DNA from: Entoloma clypeatum
Lineage: Eukaryota; Basidiomycota; Agaricomycetes; Agaricales; Entolomataceae
Direction of reading: 5' to 3'
Length of the DNA: 64,000 nt
Assembly (NCBI GenBank): GCA_963565915.1
Contig: OY751487.1
Location: forward strand, 4,836,001 to 4,900,000
Shown in pieces: positions 22,841 through 33,748 of this stretch. Every line of letters begins with the position of its first letter. Positions within the stretch are counted from its first letter, which is position 1. The notes below the pieces were generated by a model that saw only the letters and a program-made list of their open reading frames with translations, ran no database searches and was not told the DNA's origin. The position numbers and the translations under genes are program-made.

Positions 22841-24396
22841 ATGCCAGAAGCCCGACAGGAGGAGCTAAGTCCTGGAGACAGTATCGATTTTACACTCATC
22901 CAGCAGTACATCGAATCGGAGATCCGTCGCATCCTACAGCAGGTGCTTGACAAAGAACTAGACAACAACGAGCATCGCCCCCACGGCGAGATAGCAGAGA
23001 GCATCCATCTTGCTCGGCAACACCAGATCGCGCGTTACAACACCTGACAGAATGAACTCAAAAGCTTTCGCGTTCAAGAAGGACCTCAGACAGGTCGGAT
23101 CACAGAGATCAGAGAGTTTATCGGTGTCCAGACAACCGTTATCAGAAGATTGATTAGGACGCTCACATCGAGACGTTCCAGAGCCACATCATCACGTCTT
23201 ACTCGAAGCAGCAGATCTACGCCCACTTCACCACCGAAGAACAACAGACCGAGTACAACCGCTGGGCACGAAACGAGAGACTTGACCCCTTCTCGAGACC
23301 AACAGACGTGCAGGAACAGAGATTCCTTAGAGATTTACAGAGGAAATACTCTGAACGTTTTGCCACCGATTCCGCCGATGAGTCCCCTGATGAATTTACT
23401 TTTGACTCCGCGCAGTCAGATATCGAACAGACGCCTAGAACAGGGACTCATTTTCAATCCTTACCTGTATCCCGAACCCCATCTTCATCCCAACAACCCG
23501 ACCCCTCTTCTCCTTCGCAGACTCTAGACATGGCAGAAGCCCCAGCTGTACAAACAATGGATACATCCAAGATCATCAAGGATCCTGGGATGTTCAAGGA
23601 CAGATACACCTTTGATGAGTGGTGGAAGGCCACCAAACTATACATCAGGTTCCAAAAGAGCCTCACAGACGATCAGAAGATTCTTGCGGTGCTATCCCGC
23701 ATGATGGAAGGGTCCGGCAGACACTGGGCCAGTAACAAGTTAGACGCTCTTGCCGTTGACAACGAGAACATCACCTGGTTAGGTTTTTCCGATGACATTG
23801 CCACACAATTCTCCATCGCCAACAAGTCAGTCGCTGCCAAAGCCAGACTTGAAGTCCTGAAACAAGAGAAACACACTGTTGATGAATTCTTGGATGAATT
23901 TGAAGAACTCTTGAAACTGTCAAACCTTGGCGAAGAAACTGGGAAATACATCCTAGAGAAAAATGTCAACCACAGAATCTCTGAACAAGTGGCTAGCGAT
24001 GGCAAGACGTACACCGATTACGCAAAGGAGATCCGAAACAAGGGACGACAGATGGAAGGACATGCACTGGTCATCCGAGGTGGCGGCGACATGCGCACCG
24101 GATCGGGTACCACTTATGGTGGTCAGGGCAAGGCCATGGAGATTGACAAAGCAGGAGTAGCCCGTTGCTACAACTGTCAACGCTTCGGTCATCTGGCTAA
24201 AGACTGTAGCGCTCCAAAGAAGAAAGATGGTCGCAAGTGTTTCAACTATGACCAGGAAGGCCATATGGCGCGCAACTGCCACAAGCCGAAGAAGAACTCC
24301 GGAAGGGTTAGGAAGGTGTCTGAGGAAGATGCCGAGAATGATGAAACCACAATCTTAGAAGCTGACGAGAAGGATTTTCCCAAAGGGTCCGATTAA
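22841..24396 (+). pseudogene. gag: Gypsy-A2 gag
   Basis: N-terminal frame from ATG 22841 (MPEARQEELSPGDSIDF) has an in-frame TGA at 23047 and runs to about 23155. Coding then continues in another frame (IETFQSHIITSYSKQQIYAH, TTEEQQTEYNRWARNERLDP) into MAEAPAVQTMDTSKIIKD and the capsid-like region. Two zinc knuckles follow: CYNCQRFGHLAKDC and CFNYDQEGHMARNC. In the second the second cysteine is tyrosine (TGT to TAT), so that knuckle is damaged. A TAG (GAT TAG GAC) marks the frame junction, exactly as in A1. Pol overlaps the end in the -1 frame. Confidence 0.8.
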
Positions 24397-24437
24397 ACGA
24401 CGCTAAGTCGCGACCCTTATCTATTAAATGGACTTGC

Positions 24438-26393
24438 TTGCCTTGTATGACTGCAGACAATAGAACCTATGTCATCCCTGCCAAGCGAGCTGCTGCGTCG
24501 ACTAAGATTGTGAAGGGAGATAACCCTCTGAAAAGACGAGAAATCAGGCTGTTAGCTCAGCTCAAAACACGACGAGGACCAAAGGTTATCCGACCTGAGG
24601 TTGACAGTGGATGTGAGCTCACATGCATCCATCCCAGAATAGTACGCGAACAGAACCTTCCCACGTGAGGAATACCACCCATAGCAATTCTAAATGCGGA
24701 TGGATCACCGAATCGACAACAGAAAGCGAGCCAACTTGCCGAAGTCAAACTGGATTTGGGAGCACATCAGGAAACCATGGAAGCAATGGTACTGGACATT
24801 GGGAGAACAGACATGCTCTTGGGACATGACTGGTTGGTGCACCACAACCCCACAATCAATTGGACAACCGGCGCGGTAACATTTAACCAGTGCCCAACAA
24901 CATGTCGAACCAAACACTCGGATTTCAGGATTACCCTTAATAGTCGCAAACACCGAGTTCGCATGGTTGAGGTGCGCGACAAAGATGCACCCAAAAAGTC
25001 GGATCAGAAATGGAAGCCTGGAGACCCTATATTGGAAGCTGTCACTTCCACACCACCTCCCACAACCAAACGACCCTCATATGTTGAACAATTTGCTCAT
25101 CTTTTTGAGAAAGAGAACTTTGATAAGATCCCAAAGGAGAGGGAATGGGACCATGGTATTGAACTTACACCAGACGCACCAAAGGAACTAGGGGGAAATA
25201 CATATCCTATGACGCAAAAGGAACAAGAGGAATTGGACGCATTCATTGACGAGGGTCTAGCAACAGGAAAGATCTGCCCATCCAAATCCCCTTATGCCTC
25301 CCCTTGCTTCTTCATCAACAAGAAGGATGGCTCCAAATGATTGGTACAAGATTACCGCATGGTCAATAAATTCACGGTCAAAGACAAGTTCCCACTCCCA
25401 CGAATATCCGATCTCTTGGACATACTGAAAGATGCGGTCTACTTCAATAAAATGGACATCATGTGGGGCTATAACAATGTCCAGATTAAGGAGGGCGATG
25501 AATGGAAAGCTGCCTTCCTCACCAGTCGAGGATTGTTCGAACCATTGGTCATTTTTCTTCGGTCTTTGCAACTCCCCGGGAACGTTCTCTCGAATGATGG
25601 CTAGTCTATTCTGGGACCAGATCCACCAACATATCTGCGTGATCTACATGGATGACATCGTGGTTATCGGTAAAACCAAGGAAGAACTCGCGCGAAACAC
25701 CAAAGAAATCCTACAGATCCTGTCGGACAATGATTTGTTCCTAAAGGAGAAGAAATGTTTATGGGAAGTAACAAAATGTCCTATATTGGGATATGTGGTT
25801 GGTGAGGGACGTGTTGAGATGGAAACTGAGAAGGTGGATACAATTCAAAACTGGCGAGCACCCACATCAAAAAAGGAAGTTCAGAAGTTCCTTGGATTTG
25901 CTAACTTCTATCGACGTTTTATTGAAGGGTACTCAAACATTGCGAAACCTCTCACCGTGCTCACAGGCGGTACAGCATTTACTTGGGGACCAACAGAGCA
26001 GCAACCTTTTGAAGGTCTCATATGGGCAATTACATCGGCACCAGTCTTGGTATTACCAAAACCAGAGGGACAGTTCAGGGTTGAAACCGATGCATCGGGC
26101 TATGCAATTGGGGCAGTACTCTCTCAGAAGCAAGACGACAAATGGCACCCCATCGTGTTCTTGTCGCGGACCATGTCCGCAGCCGAACAGAATTACGAGA
26201 TATATGACAAAGAACTCCTGGCGGTTGTGGAGATTGGAGACACTATCTGCTCGAAGCCAGGGAATGTTTTGAAATCTTGACCGATCAAATGGAGATGTTC
26301 ACGGAGGAACAATTCTTTGAAGGGGGTGAGACATCTGATTCCATCAAAATTGGAAACATCACAACCATCGAAAACCCATGGATCGCACGCATC
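24438..26393 (+). pseudogene. pol: Gypsy-A2 pol, 5' part (protease, RT, part of RNase H)
   Basis: Protease with EVDSGCELTCIHP (about 24595), stop TGA at 24666-24668. RT with DWLVHHNPTINW upstream, a stop at 25338-25340 where A1 reads CGA, and a frameshift near 25550. YMDDIVVIGKTKEELA follows at about 25650, then [20 protein letters not shown]. RNase H begins [17 protein letters not shown] near 26080 and is truncated by a deletion near 26284. The fragment ends at the Copia-1 insertion. Confidence 0.88.
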
Positions 26394-26699
26394 TGTTGAA
26401 GTTCCACCTGGGCGCTAGCCGCAAGTGTACTGAAGCAACCGGCTACAGTGGAAGTACTCTACGATACCGTTCTGACCACTTACATTGGAGAGGGTGAGGC
26501 TGGTGAGAGCGGTTGAGGCTGGTAAGAGCGATGGAGGCGGTTAAGAGTCAAGAGACAACTTGTTGATATTGACAGTTTCCTGGTCTTATATACCGTACTA
26601 CTGTTTGTACCAACCAAATAAGTATGTAATCGAAGATGTGTAAAGGTCACGTGATATAATCTAATCTAATCTAATCTACGTGATGGAAAAGTTTCAACA
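26394..26699 (-). repeat. 3' LTR of Copia-1
   Basis: TGTTGAA...TTCAACA, 306 bp. It has four AATCT direct repeats beside a TCACGTGA palindrome. On the minus strand it contains a TATA box and, further on, a GTAAGT splice donor (reverse of ACTTAC at about 26479-26484). Confidence 0.93.
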
Positions 26700-26764
26700 C
26701 CCCCCCATATTTAGTACATACTTCTAAATACATCTTACTTTTTCCCATATAGGTACTCTTTCGT

Positions 26765-29700
26765 CTAGTTTTTAAGTAATCCGAAGTACGGGATAAACTT
26801 GCTAAAGAGGACTTTCCCTAGATTCTTAGTTAAAAGGTCTGCAGGGTTATTCACTCCTTCGATGAATTCAACCGTAATGATGCCTTCGGATACTTTTTCT
26901 CTGATGAAGTGGAATCGCACGTCAATGTGCTTGGACCGCTTTTCAGTTACAGGGTTGGATGCGATAAAGACGGAGCCATTGTTATCTCCATAGATCGGGA
27001 CTGATCCGATCTGCATCCCAAGTTCGGCAAGCATGCTTCTAAGCCATGTCACTGCGCGACTGCAATCTGATAGCGCCATGTATTCTGCTTCCGTGGAAGA
27101 GAGGGCAATGGTTTTTTGCGCCGATGAAACCCATGTTACTGCTCCAGATGCCAGCGATACGAAGTAACCAGTGGTGGACTTCCTGGTGTTTTCGTCTGAC
27201 GCCCAATCGGAGTCTGTGAATGCGTAGATTCCTTTCCCAGAATCACCATCGTACATGATCGCGTAATTTTTTGTCGCCTTCAAATACCTGCAAATATCCC
27301 TTGCCACTTCTAAATGGCGTTTGGTAGGGTTTGCGGAGAATTGGGACATTTTGATTACGGCAAAACAAATGTCGGGTCTTGTCCCGATCATTAAGTACAA
27401 TAGTGACCCGATGACGGATTGGTACTTGGATCTGAGTTCCGCATTGGGTTCATCTTCAGACTTCATGGGTTTGTAGCCCGTCAGGAGTGGGGTATGGGTG
27501 GCATTAGATTCGCTCATCCCCATGCGTGCGAGAATTTTCTCAAGGTAGGGTACTTGATCAATGAAGATCCTCTTCCCACGTTGCCTTATTTGGATAGAGA
27601 GAAATTCTTTTGGTTCCCCATCAGGGACTAGGTGGCCTAGGTCCCTACATTCCCATGTTGTCATGAAGGCCTTCTTCTTTTCCAGCGTGTATTCCCGGTT
27701 TGTGCCGAGAAAAGCAGAGTCATCGACATAAATGACGGCGATCACAGTTTCCCCTTTGGTACTTGTGTGAATGAAAACTCCCGCATCGGAGTGAAGCCGG
27801 GCAAAGCCGAGCTTTTTCATGGAGGAATCGAGTTCCCTCCACCAGGCTAATGCGGCCTGCTTGAGTCCGTATAGGGCTTTGTATAGTCGGTACACGAGGT
27901 TTTCTTTCCCTTTTACTATGTAGCCCTCAGGCTGTCGCATGTAAATTACCTCACGGAGTGTTCCATAGAGGAAGGCTGCTGAGACGTCCAAGAGTGTCAT
28001 GAACCACCCTTCAAGGGCTGTCAATGCCAGAATCAATCGGACTGTCTCGTATCTCACTACTGGTGAGAAGATCTGATCGAAGTCAATCCCTTCTACCTGT
28101 GAGAAACCTTTTGCAACAAGGCGCGCTTTCAAACGCCCATCGGATTTTTCGTTGTAAACCCATTTGTTCCTTAGAGCTTTCCTCCCTGTAGGTAGGGGTA
28201 CTAACTCCGTGATCACCCCGCGGCTTTTGAGCATGTCTAGCTCTTTTCGTTCTGCCGCATACCAATCTTCTTTGTTCGGAAGAGAGTATATGTCTTTGTG
28301 TGACATTTCGATGATGCCTACTTGGATGGAGATTGCCTCCATCAGGAGATCGTTCATCCATGCCGTTTGACCGCCCAATCTACGTCTTCGATCCATTTTT
28401 TCAAGATCAGAAGCAGGGGTGTTTTCCCCATAGATGCTGTCTGGCATTCTCCGAACTCGTCGTTCCCTGATCGGTCGATCTGGTACTTGCTCGGGCTCTG
28501 GAGTGGGTACTCGTGGCTCGTCATCGGGCTCACTATGCGGCAAATCATCGTCTGATTCAGGGTGATCCTGTCCAGTGGGAACAGGGTCGCGAGGTTTTTT
28601 GTAATGACTGTCATTGTCATCGTTTCCGGGGATGAGGTCCTCAAACTCATCAGCCGGTTCTGGGTTTTCCATTTCTGGATGGTTCTCTGGTAAAGGGTCG
28701 ATGTGGCATCTAGGGTACTTGCTTTCATCAAAGATAGCTTTCCCACCCATGAAAATTGTATTAGTCTCAGGATCCATGAAACGGTATCCTTTGACCCCTG
28801 GCTTTGATCCGAGATAAATCATCAATCGAGATCTAGACTCCAGGGAATTTCTACGTTTTTCTTTTGGGATATACACATATGCCTGACATCCGAAGACTCT
28901 GATGCTTGACATATCGGGGATCTCATTGGTCACCCTGAAGTAAGGGGTATTCCATTCGAGACGCTGCATGGGGGTTCTGTTGTAGAGAAAAGCTGCATGT
29001 TCCAAACAGAATTCCCACCACATAGGTGGTAAGCACGCGTCGAAGCGCAAGGCCTGAGATTTCTCCCACAGGGCTCGATTTATCCGTTCTGCTCGACCGT
29101 TCTGCTGGTGCTGATACGGGAGCATGACGTCAATCAGAATTCCATGATCGGCAAGTATATCCTTGTATTCGTTAAATTCTCCACCTCCATCAACTCGCCA
29201 TTTCTTAGGAGTGGCGGCGAATTGATTCTGGATCATCGCAAGGAATTGTCGTAGTGCCATGACAGCATCCGACTTCTTCCTAAGCAAGACGACCCAGACG
29301 TGGGATGAAAAATCGTCCAAAAACGTAAGGAAATATTTATATTTGTGATATGATGCCGTGGATATTTGTTTAAGATCGGAATGGATCAGATCAAAGGTTT
29401 TTGTTGCCCTTGTTATCGAATTTGGATATGACTGATTCGGCATTTTCCCTTTGAGGCAACCTGTGCAACTTTCCTGTGATTTCTCATGTACTAGTGTTTC
29501 AGGTACCCCTTTGGTACTGGTGGGAATCTTTCGGAGTGCTTGATCATTTGGGTGACCAAGGCGCTTGTGCCATGTTTCAACAGTGATTTTGCTTGAGATC
29601 GCATGGATCTGGTCATAGCGTATTTCAGTGTCTAACCAGTAAATGGTTTGACCAAGGATGTGGGGCGAAAACTGGATTTTGCTCAGCCCTTTGGAGATGT

Positions 29701-31534
29701 TAATTTCTCCACAAGTCCCGTCTACTTTGTAACCATGGTTAAGGAAGACGCCTAGGGACAATAGGCGTGTGTCCATGTCCGGGATGTAGAACACCGGTCT
29801 GAGAAGATGGGTTTTAATTTCCCCATTTAGGGTGTGCCGTACTGGAACGGCCCCAACTCCGAGTATTTCCAGTTTCTTCCCTTTAGCTGCAGTTTGGACG
29901 AATCGCTTGACCGTGAGAGGTCTATAATATGCGAAGTCCTTAAACTCATAGGTGAAGTGTAAAGAGGCGCTGGAATCTAGTATCCATTGCGCGCGTTCTT
30001 TTTCCTTACAATGTGTACAAGAGGCGAAATGTTTAATATATTTTTTATGTAGATCACTGCTAATGTGATCTACGCACTCTGTACTGGTACTGGCTAATAT
30101 ATTATACGTCTGTTGAGAGGTATTATTAGCATTCCGCAATTGATAAGGTTCAAGAAAGGGTTTCGACGAACCGTCAAGTTCTATCTCATCCTCAAACACA
30201 TCCGGCCCCATCCGTTCCTGGTCGATGTCCATCATCTTCAGCGATTCTTCTATCGACGGGGCTACGCAACGCTGTTTAGCCGGCCTTTCGTCGATGTCAG
30301 GGATGATGGTATCTAAGATACGGAGGTTCGACCCAGAGGGTCGTGCGCCGATTTCTCGGGCAAGCTTTCGTACTCTCTCGTTCTTTTTCCACGCTGACGG
30401 CTTTCCGGAAGGAAGCCCGGTGTACTGAGAGGGAGGCGGGTTCATGCGTTGCAGGAGTGACTGCATTTTTTCTGACTCAGGCTGTGCGGTACTTGTAGTT
30501 TTCCCGCGGCCCGTTACAGTGGTGAAGGCAGGTGCATGATGAGGAGGAAGAGGACAAGGAGCAGGACGACGAAGGGGTTGCTCAATGGCTGGTGCAATAA
30601 ACTCGACCATTTCCTCAGCTTGGTCAGAGTCGTTTTCTGCGTTGTTGGCGCGCTTCTTCTGGTTGCGCCAGCGTCCCTTTCCCTTCTTCTTTTCAGAAGC
30701 GGTACTCGGGTCGGTCGAGTTAGGCTGCTCGTCAGCATTGTTACGCGAGGTACTCGGCGCTGTTTGCTTTTCCCATTTGGGGTCTTGCCCCTTTCGCTTG
30801 GTCCCGGAGATTTTCCGGGCCTGCTCGTTGGACGCCCGAGTAGACCCAATCACATACTTGCGCCTGTACTCCGATACGATGCTGTCGGCAATGGCCTGCC
30901 ATGTGAAGTCATCGGCGTCGTAGACCTGGAAGAGGGCGGTGGAGAGAGACGACCAAGCGTCAGGGATGGCACTTGCCAGGATCATAGCCTGCATCAGGTC
31001 AGGCACGATGAACTTCGCGTCGCTGAGGCGAGCGAAGAGTGATCCGAGGCGCTCGATTTCCGGTACGGGGTCGCGACCCGAGAGCTTGAAGGAGGCAGCA
31101 GCCTTGAAGTCGCCAAAAATGGTGGCGGGGGAGACCTTCGAATACGCGTCTTTCAACGTCGTCCAAGCTTCCTTTGAGGTTGAGGCGTCCTTGATGTGCC
31201 TCCTGATTGCTTCGGAGACTTTGAGACGGATGGAACCCTGAGCCATGTCGTCGTCTCTGATCCAGGCCTTCTTTTCCTTGGCGAAGGCAGGATGGTCGAC
31301 AGTGATAGTGACCGCCGGAGGTTGAGTCGCAGATGTCGCAGATGTCGAAGTGGCTGAGGCAGGGGTGGAGACCGTGACCGTAAAGTCCTTGATGTCGGGT
31401 CGCTCAATGTCGCCGGATACGAGGCGCCAGACTCCTTGATGGAGAAGGTATGACTTCATTTTTTCGGCCCAACTCTGGTAGTCGATGCCGTCGAAGATGG
31501 CGATGGAGTCGAGGGCGGAGCGAGAGGTAGACAT
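26765..31534 (-). CDS. Copia-1 Gag-Pol polyprotein (1589 aa), protease DSG changed to DSS
   Basis: One frame without stops. N-terminal Gag of UBN2 type (WAEKMKSYLL, then HIKDASTSKEAWTTL and IPDAWSSL) is followed by a K/R-rich stretch but no CCHC knuckle. The protease reads WILDSSASLHFTY: D520-S521-S522 instead of D-S/T-G (codon 29969-29971). Integrase has an H-H-C-C finger (HKRLGHPND...CTGCLKGKM), then HSDLKQ, VDGGGEF and NGRAERIN as D-D-E. RT has FSPVVRYETVRLILAL and YVDD starting at Y1269. RNase H ends with DSDWASD, SSTEAEYMAL and DNNGSVFIASNP. Copia-2 and Copia-3 both have DSG, so the glycine change is probably inactivating and recent. Confidence 0.93.
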   Translation of the reverse strand: MSTSRSALDSIAIFDGIDYQSWAEKMKSYLLHQGVWRLVSGDIERPDIKDFTVTVSTPASATSTSATSATQPPAVTITVDHPAFAKEKKAWIRDDDMAQGSIRLKVSEAIRRHIKDASTSKEAWTTLKDAYSKVSPATIFGDFKAAASFKLSGRDPVPEIERLGSLFARLSDAKFIVPDLMQAMILASAIPDAWSSLSTALFQVYDADDFTWQAIADSIVSEYRRKYVIGSTRASNEQARKISGTKRKGQDPKWEKQTAPSTSRNNADEQPNSTDPSTASEKKKGKGRWRNQKKRANNAENDSDQAEEMVEFIAPAIEQPLRRPAPCPLPPHHAPAFTTVTGRGKTTSTAQPESEKMQSLLQRMNPPPSQYTGLPSGKPSAWKKNERVRKLAREIGARPSGSNLRILDTIIPDIDERPAKQRCVAPSIEESLKMMDIDQERMGPDVFEDEIELDGSSKPFLEPYQLRNANNTSQQTYNILASTSTECVDHISSDLHKKYIKHFASCTHCKEKERAQWILDSSASLHFTYEFKDFAYYRPLTVKRFVQTAAKGKKLEILGVGAVPVRHTLNGEIKTHLLRPVFYIPDMDTRLLSLGVFLNHGYKVDGTCGEINISKGLSKIQFSPHILGQTIYWLDTEIRYDQIHAISSKITVETWHKRLGHPNDQALRKIPTSTKGVPETLVHEKSQESCTGCLKGKMPNQSYPNSITRATKTFDLIHSDLKQISTASYHKYKYFLTFLDDFSSHVWVVLLRKKSDAVMALRQFLAMIQNQFAATPKKWRVDGGGEFNEYKDILADHGILIDVMLPYQHQQNGRAERINRALWEKSQALRFDACLPPMWWEFCLEHAAFLYNRTPMQRLEWNTPYFRVTNEIPDMSSIRVFGCQAYVYIPKEKRRNSLESRSRLMIYLGSKPGVKGYRFMDPETNTIFMGGKAIFDESKYPRCHIDPLPENHPEMENPEPADEFEDLIPGNDDNDSHYKKPRDPVPTGQDHPESDDDLPHSEPDDEPRVPTPEPEQVPDRPIRERRVRRMPDSIYGENTPASDLEKMDRRRRLGGQTAWMNDLLMEAISIQVGIIEMSHKDIYSLPNKEDWYAAERKELDMLKSRGVITELVPLPTGRKALRNKWVYNEKSDGRLKARLVAKGFSQVEGIDFDQIFSPVVRYETVRLILALTALEGWFMTLLDVSAAFLYGTLREVIYMRQPEGYIVKGKENLVYRLYKALYGLKQAALAWWRELDSSMKKLGFARLHSDAGVFIHTSTKGETVIAVIYVDDSAFLGTNREYTLEKKKAFMTTWECRDLGHLVPDGEPKEFLSIQIRQRGKRIFIDQVPYLEKILARMGMSESNATHTPLLTGYKPMKSEDEPNAELRSKYQSVIGSLLYLMIGTRPDICFAVIKMSQFSANPTKRHLEVARDICRYLKATKNYAIMYDGDSGKGIYAFTDSDWASDENTRKSTTGYFVSLASGAVTWVSSAQKTIALSSTEAEYMALSDCSRAVTWLRSMLAELGMQIGSVPIYGDNNGSVFIASNPVTEKRSKHIDVRFHFIREKVSEGIITVEFIEGVNNPADLLTKNLGKVLFSKFIPYFGLLKN

Positions 31535-31896
31535 TTTAGATGAATCTAAGAAAGGGTTCCCAATCAGTGATGTGTTATGAATATGATTTAAGAAAACAAT
31601 TAAATGATTCCTTATGACATATTCCCTTTAGGAATAGCGGTCACGGGAAAACCCTTTATATGTCAGAAATGTATAAGGTGCGATCAACGTTTCCACATGG
31701 AGTGTACTAGGTCAATCCCCTTAGGGACGTCTCATGACAGGTACTTGTCGTAATGATGTTCCCAGGTTCATATGTGAAGAAGTAAGACTCAGAACCTAGA
31801 TCTTTCGATCGGTTCTTCGCCAACCAGGGTAGAGTGGGCAGGTACTCGCTGTTGCCAGCGTTTCCCAAGTCCCTCTGCTATCCGGGGCCCATAACC
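31535..31896 (-). promoter_or_regulatory. Copia-1 leader with iMet primer site and predicted leader intron
   Basis: The primer-binding site GGTTATGGGCCC (31885-31896) complements the anticodon arm of initiator methionine tRNA, as in Drosophila copia, which uses a half tRNA. A 3' splice-like sequence (CCCTTTCTTAG) ends at 31546, 12 nt before the gag ATG. With the GTAAGT donor at 31986 in the LTR it would define a 441 nt intron that removes the primer site. No protein-coding frame is seen in this leader. Confidence 0.6.
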
Positions 31897-32202
31897 TGTT
31901 GAAGTTCCACCTGGGCGCTAGCCGCAAGTGTACTGAAGCAACCGGCTACAGTGGAAGTACTCTACGATACCGTTCTGACCACTTACATTGGAGAGGGTGA
32001 GGCTGGTGAGAGCGGTTGAGGCTGGTAAGAGCGATGGAGGCGGTTAAGAGTCAAGAGACAACTTGTTGATATTGACAGTTTCCTGGTCTTATATACCGTA
32101 CTACTGTTTGTACCAACCAAATAAGTATGTAATCAAAGATGTGTAAAGGTCACGTGATATAATCTAATCTAATCTAATCTACGTGATGGAAAAGTTTCAA
32201 CA
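31897..32202 (-). repeat. 5' LTR of Copia-1 (promoter LTR)
   Basis: Partner of 26394-26699. TATA box at about 32089-32096, transcription leftwards, splice donor GTAAGT at 31986-31981. Followed by the GCATC duplication. Confidence 0.93.
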
Positions 32203-33614
32203 GCATCAAGGCTTCGAACCGCATGGAGACAGAAGTAGCGCAGGGCCTCAACAAGAATCCTCATTGGTATCAACAGGAGAATGGGATCACCTATGCAGGA
32301 GAATGAGTCTATGTCCCGCCAGACCCACAATTACGACAAGAATTGATGTTCGAGTCACACGATGCACCAGTGGCTGGACATCCAGGACAGTACCGGACAC
32401 ATGAACTCCTCACTCGCACCTACTGGTGGCCTACCATACTGCATGATGTGAAGAAGTACGTGAAGGGTTGCGACACTTGTCAACACAACAAGATTAACCG
32501 ACAAAAACGACATGCTCCGCTACATCCCCATGCAGCACCAAGTCACCCATGGGAAGACATAGGAATCGACGTCGTGGGACCAATACCAGAATCTGATGGA
32601 AAAAACGCAATTCTGGTCATCACAGATAGACATTCAAAGATGCTTCACCTTATTCCGACAACCGTGGAACTATCAGCTGAAGGATTAGCCAAGATCTATC
32701 GGGATCAGATATGGAAGCTTCATGGGATCCCCAAGAAGATCATTAGCGATAGGGGACCGCAGTTTGCTGTGAAGTTCATGGAGATACTCTGCCGCATGCT
32801 AGGGATCAAAAGGAACCTGTCCACCGCATACCACCCACAGACTGACGGACAGGCCGAGTGATCGCATCAGGAGATGGAAGCGTTCTTACGAAACTTTGTC
32901 AACCATCTACAGGATGATTGGGCTGAATGGATCGCAATCGCAGAGTTCCAGTACAATGACAAAGAACATCAGGCGACGAAGCACACCCCATTCTACCTCA
33001 ACTACGGTTTACATCCGTGGAAGGGAGAGCTCGTGTTAGAAGATACCAATCCGGCTGCCAACGACTTCTTGAAAAAACTCAAACAGGCACGAGAAGAAGC
33101 CAATGCTGCGCTGAAACAAGCACAGGATCAGATGAAGAAGACAGTTGACACACGGCGAAGTCCGTCTCGGGACTACCGTATTGGAGACAAGGTGTCGCTG
33201 GAAGGGACTAACATCAGGACCGATTGCCCCTCAAAGAAACTTGATGCACTCCGACATGGACCATTCAAAGTCCTAGAGAAGACAGGAGCTAGCGCGTACC
33301 TTCTTGATCTTCCAAAGACTTGGAAGATGATTCACCCTGTGTTCAATGAGACCCTGTTGTCACCATATGAAACTCCGAAGTACGCCATCCAGAAAAAGAA
33401 ACCAGCCCCTGATCCGATCATCGTTGAAGGACGAGAAGAGTACCATGTGTCTACGATCCTAGACTCTCGAAAGTTCCGTGGAAAGATCCAGTACCTCGTC
33501 CAGTGGGAAGGATATGGTCCAGAAGAGAACACATGGGAACCTCGAGCTAATGTTCAGAACGCTCAAGATTTGATCCGTGATTTCCATTGGCAGAACCCGT
33601 CTCGCCCACGATAA
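32203..33614 (+). pseudogene. pol: Gypsy-A2 pol, 3' part (integrase and chromodomain)
   Basis: Resumes after Copia-1. TGA at 32304-32306 where A1 and A3 have CGA. Integrase finger HPGQYRTHELLTRTYWWP ending CDTCQHNK, core with DRHSKMLHL and SDRGPQFAVKF. At the catalytic GQAE the next codon is TGA (32859-32861), as in A1. The remaining frame 32874-33614 covers the integrase C-terminus and a chromodomain with IQYLVQWEGYGPEENTWEPR, ending NPSRPR. A chromodomain on the integrase tail usually directs insertion to histone-marked chromatin. Confidence 0.88.
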
Positions 33615-33748
33615 AAGACAGCTCTCAGAATCCATGACAAGTATCGACCTCATCAGTCAACCACACACCGAGTTCCCCGCTCTAGTCCTTTTCCCTGCCC
33701 AATATAGCCTCCCCCTTCTTCTTCTATCTCTCAACCATCCTCGCCACC

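Larger units (their letters stand above)
26394..32202 (-). mobile_element. Copia-1: young Ty1/copia retrotransposon with intact polyprotein
   Basis: 306 bp LTRs at 26394-26699 and 31897-32202 differ at a single base (CG versus CA). They are flanked by the 5 bp duplication GCATC (26389-26393 and 32203-32207). The minus-strand internal region has a tRNA-iMet half-molecule primer site, a 1589-codon gag-pol frame without stops, and a C-run polypurine tract (CCCCCCC on plus) next to the 3' LTR. It is inserted in pol of gypsy-A2 and is clearly the youngest complete element here. A solo LTR of the same family lies at 36684-36983. Confidence 0.96.
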
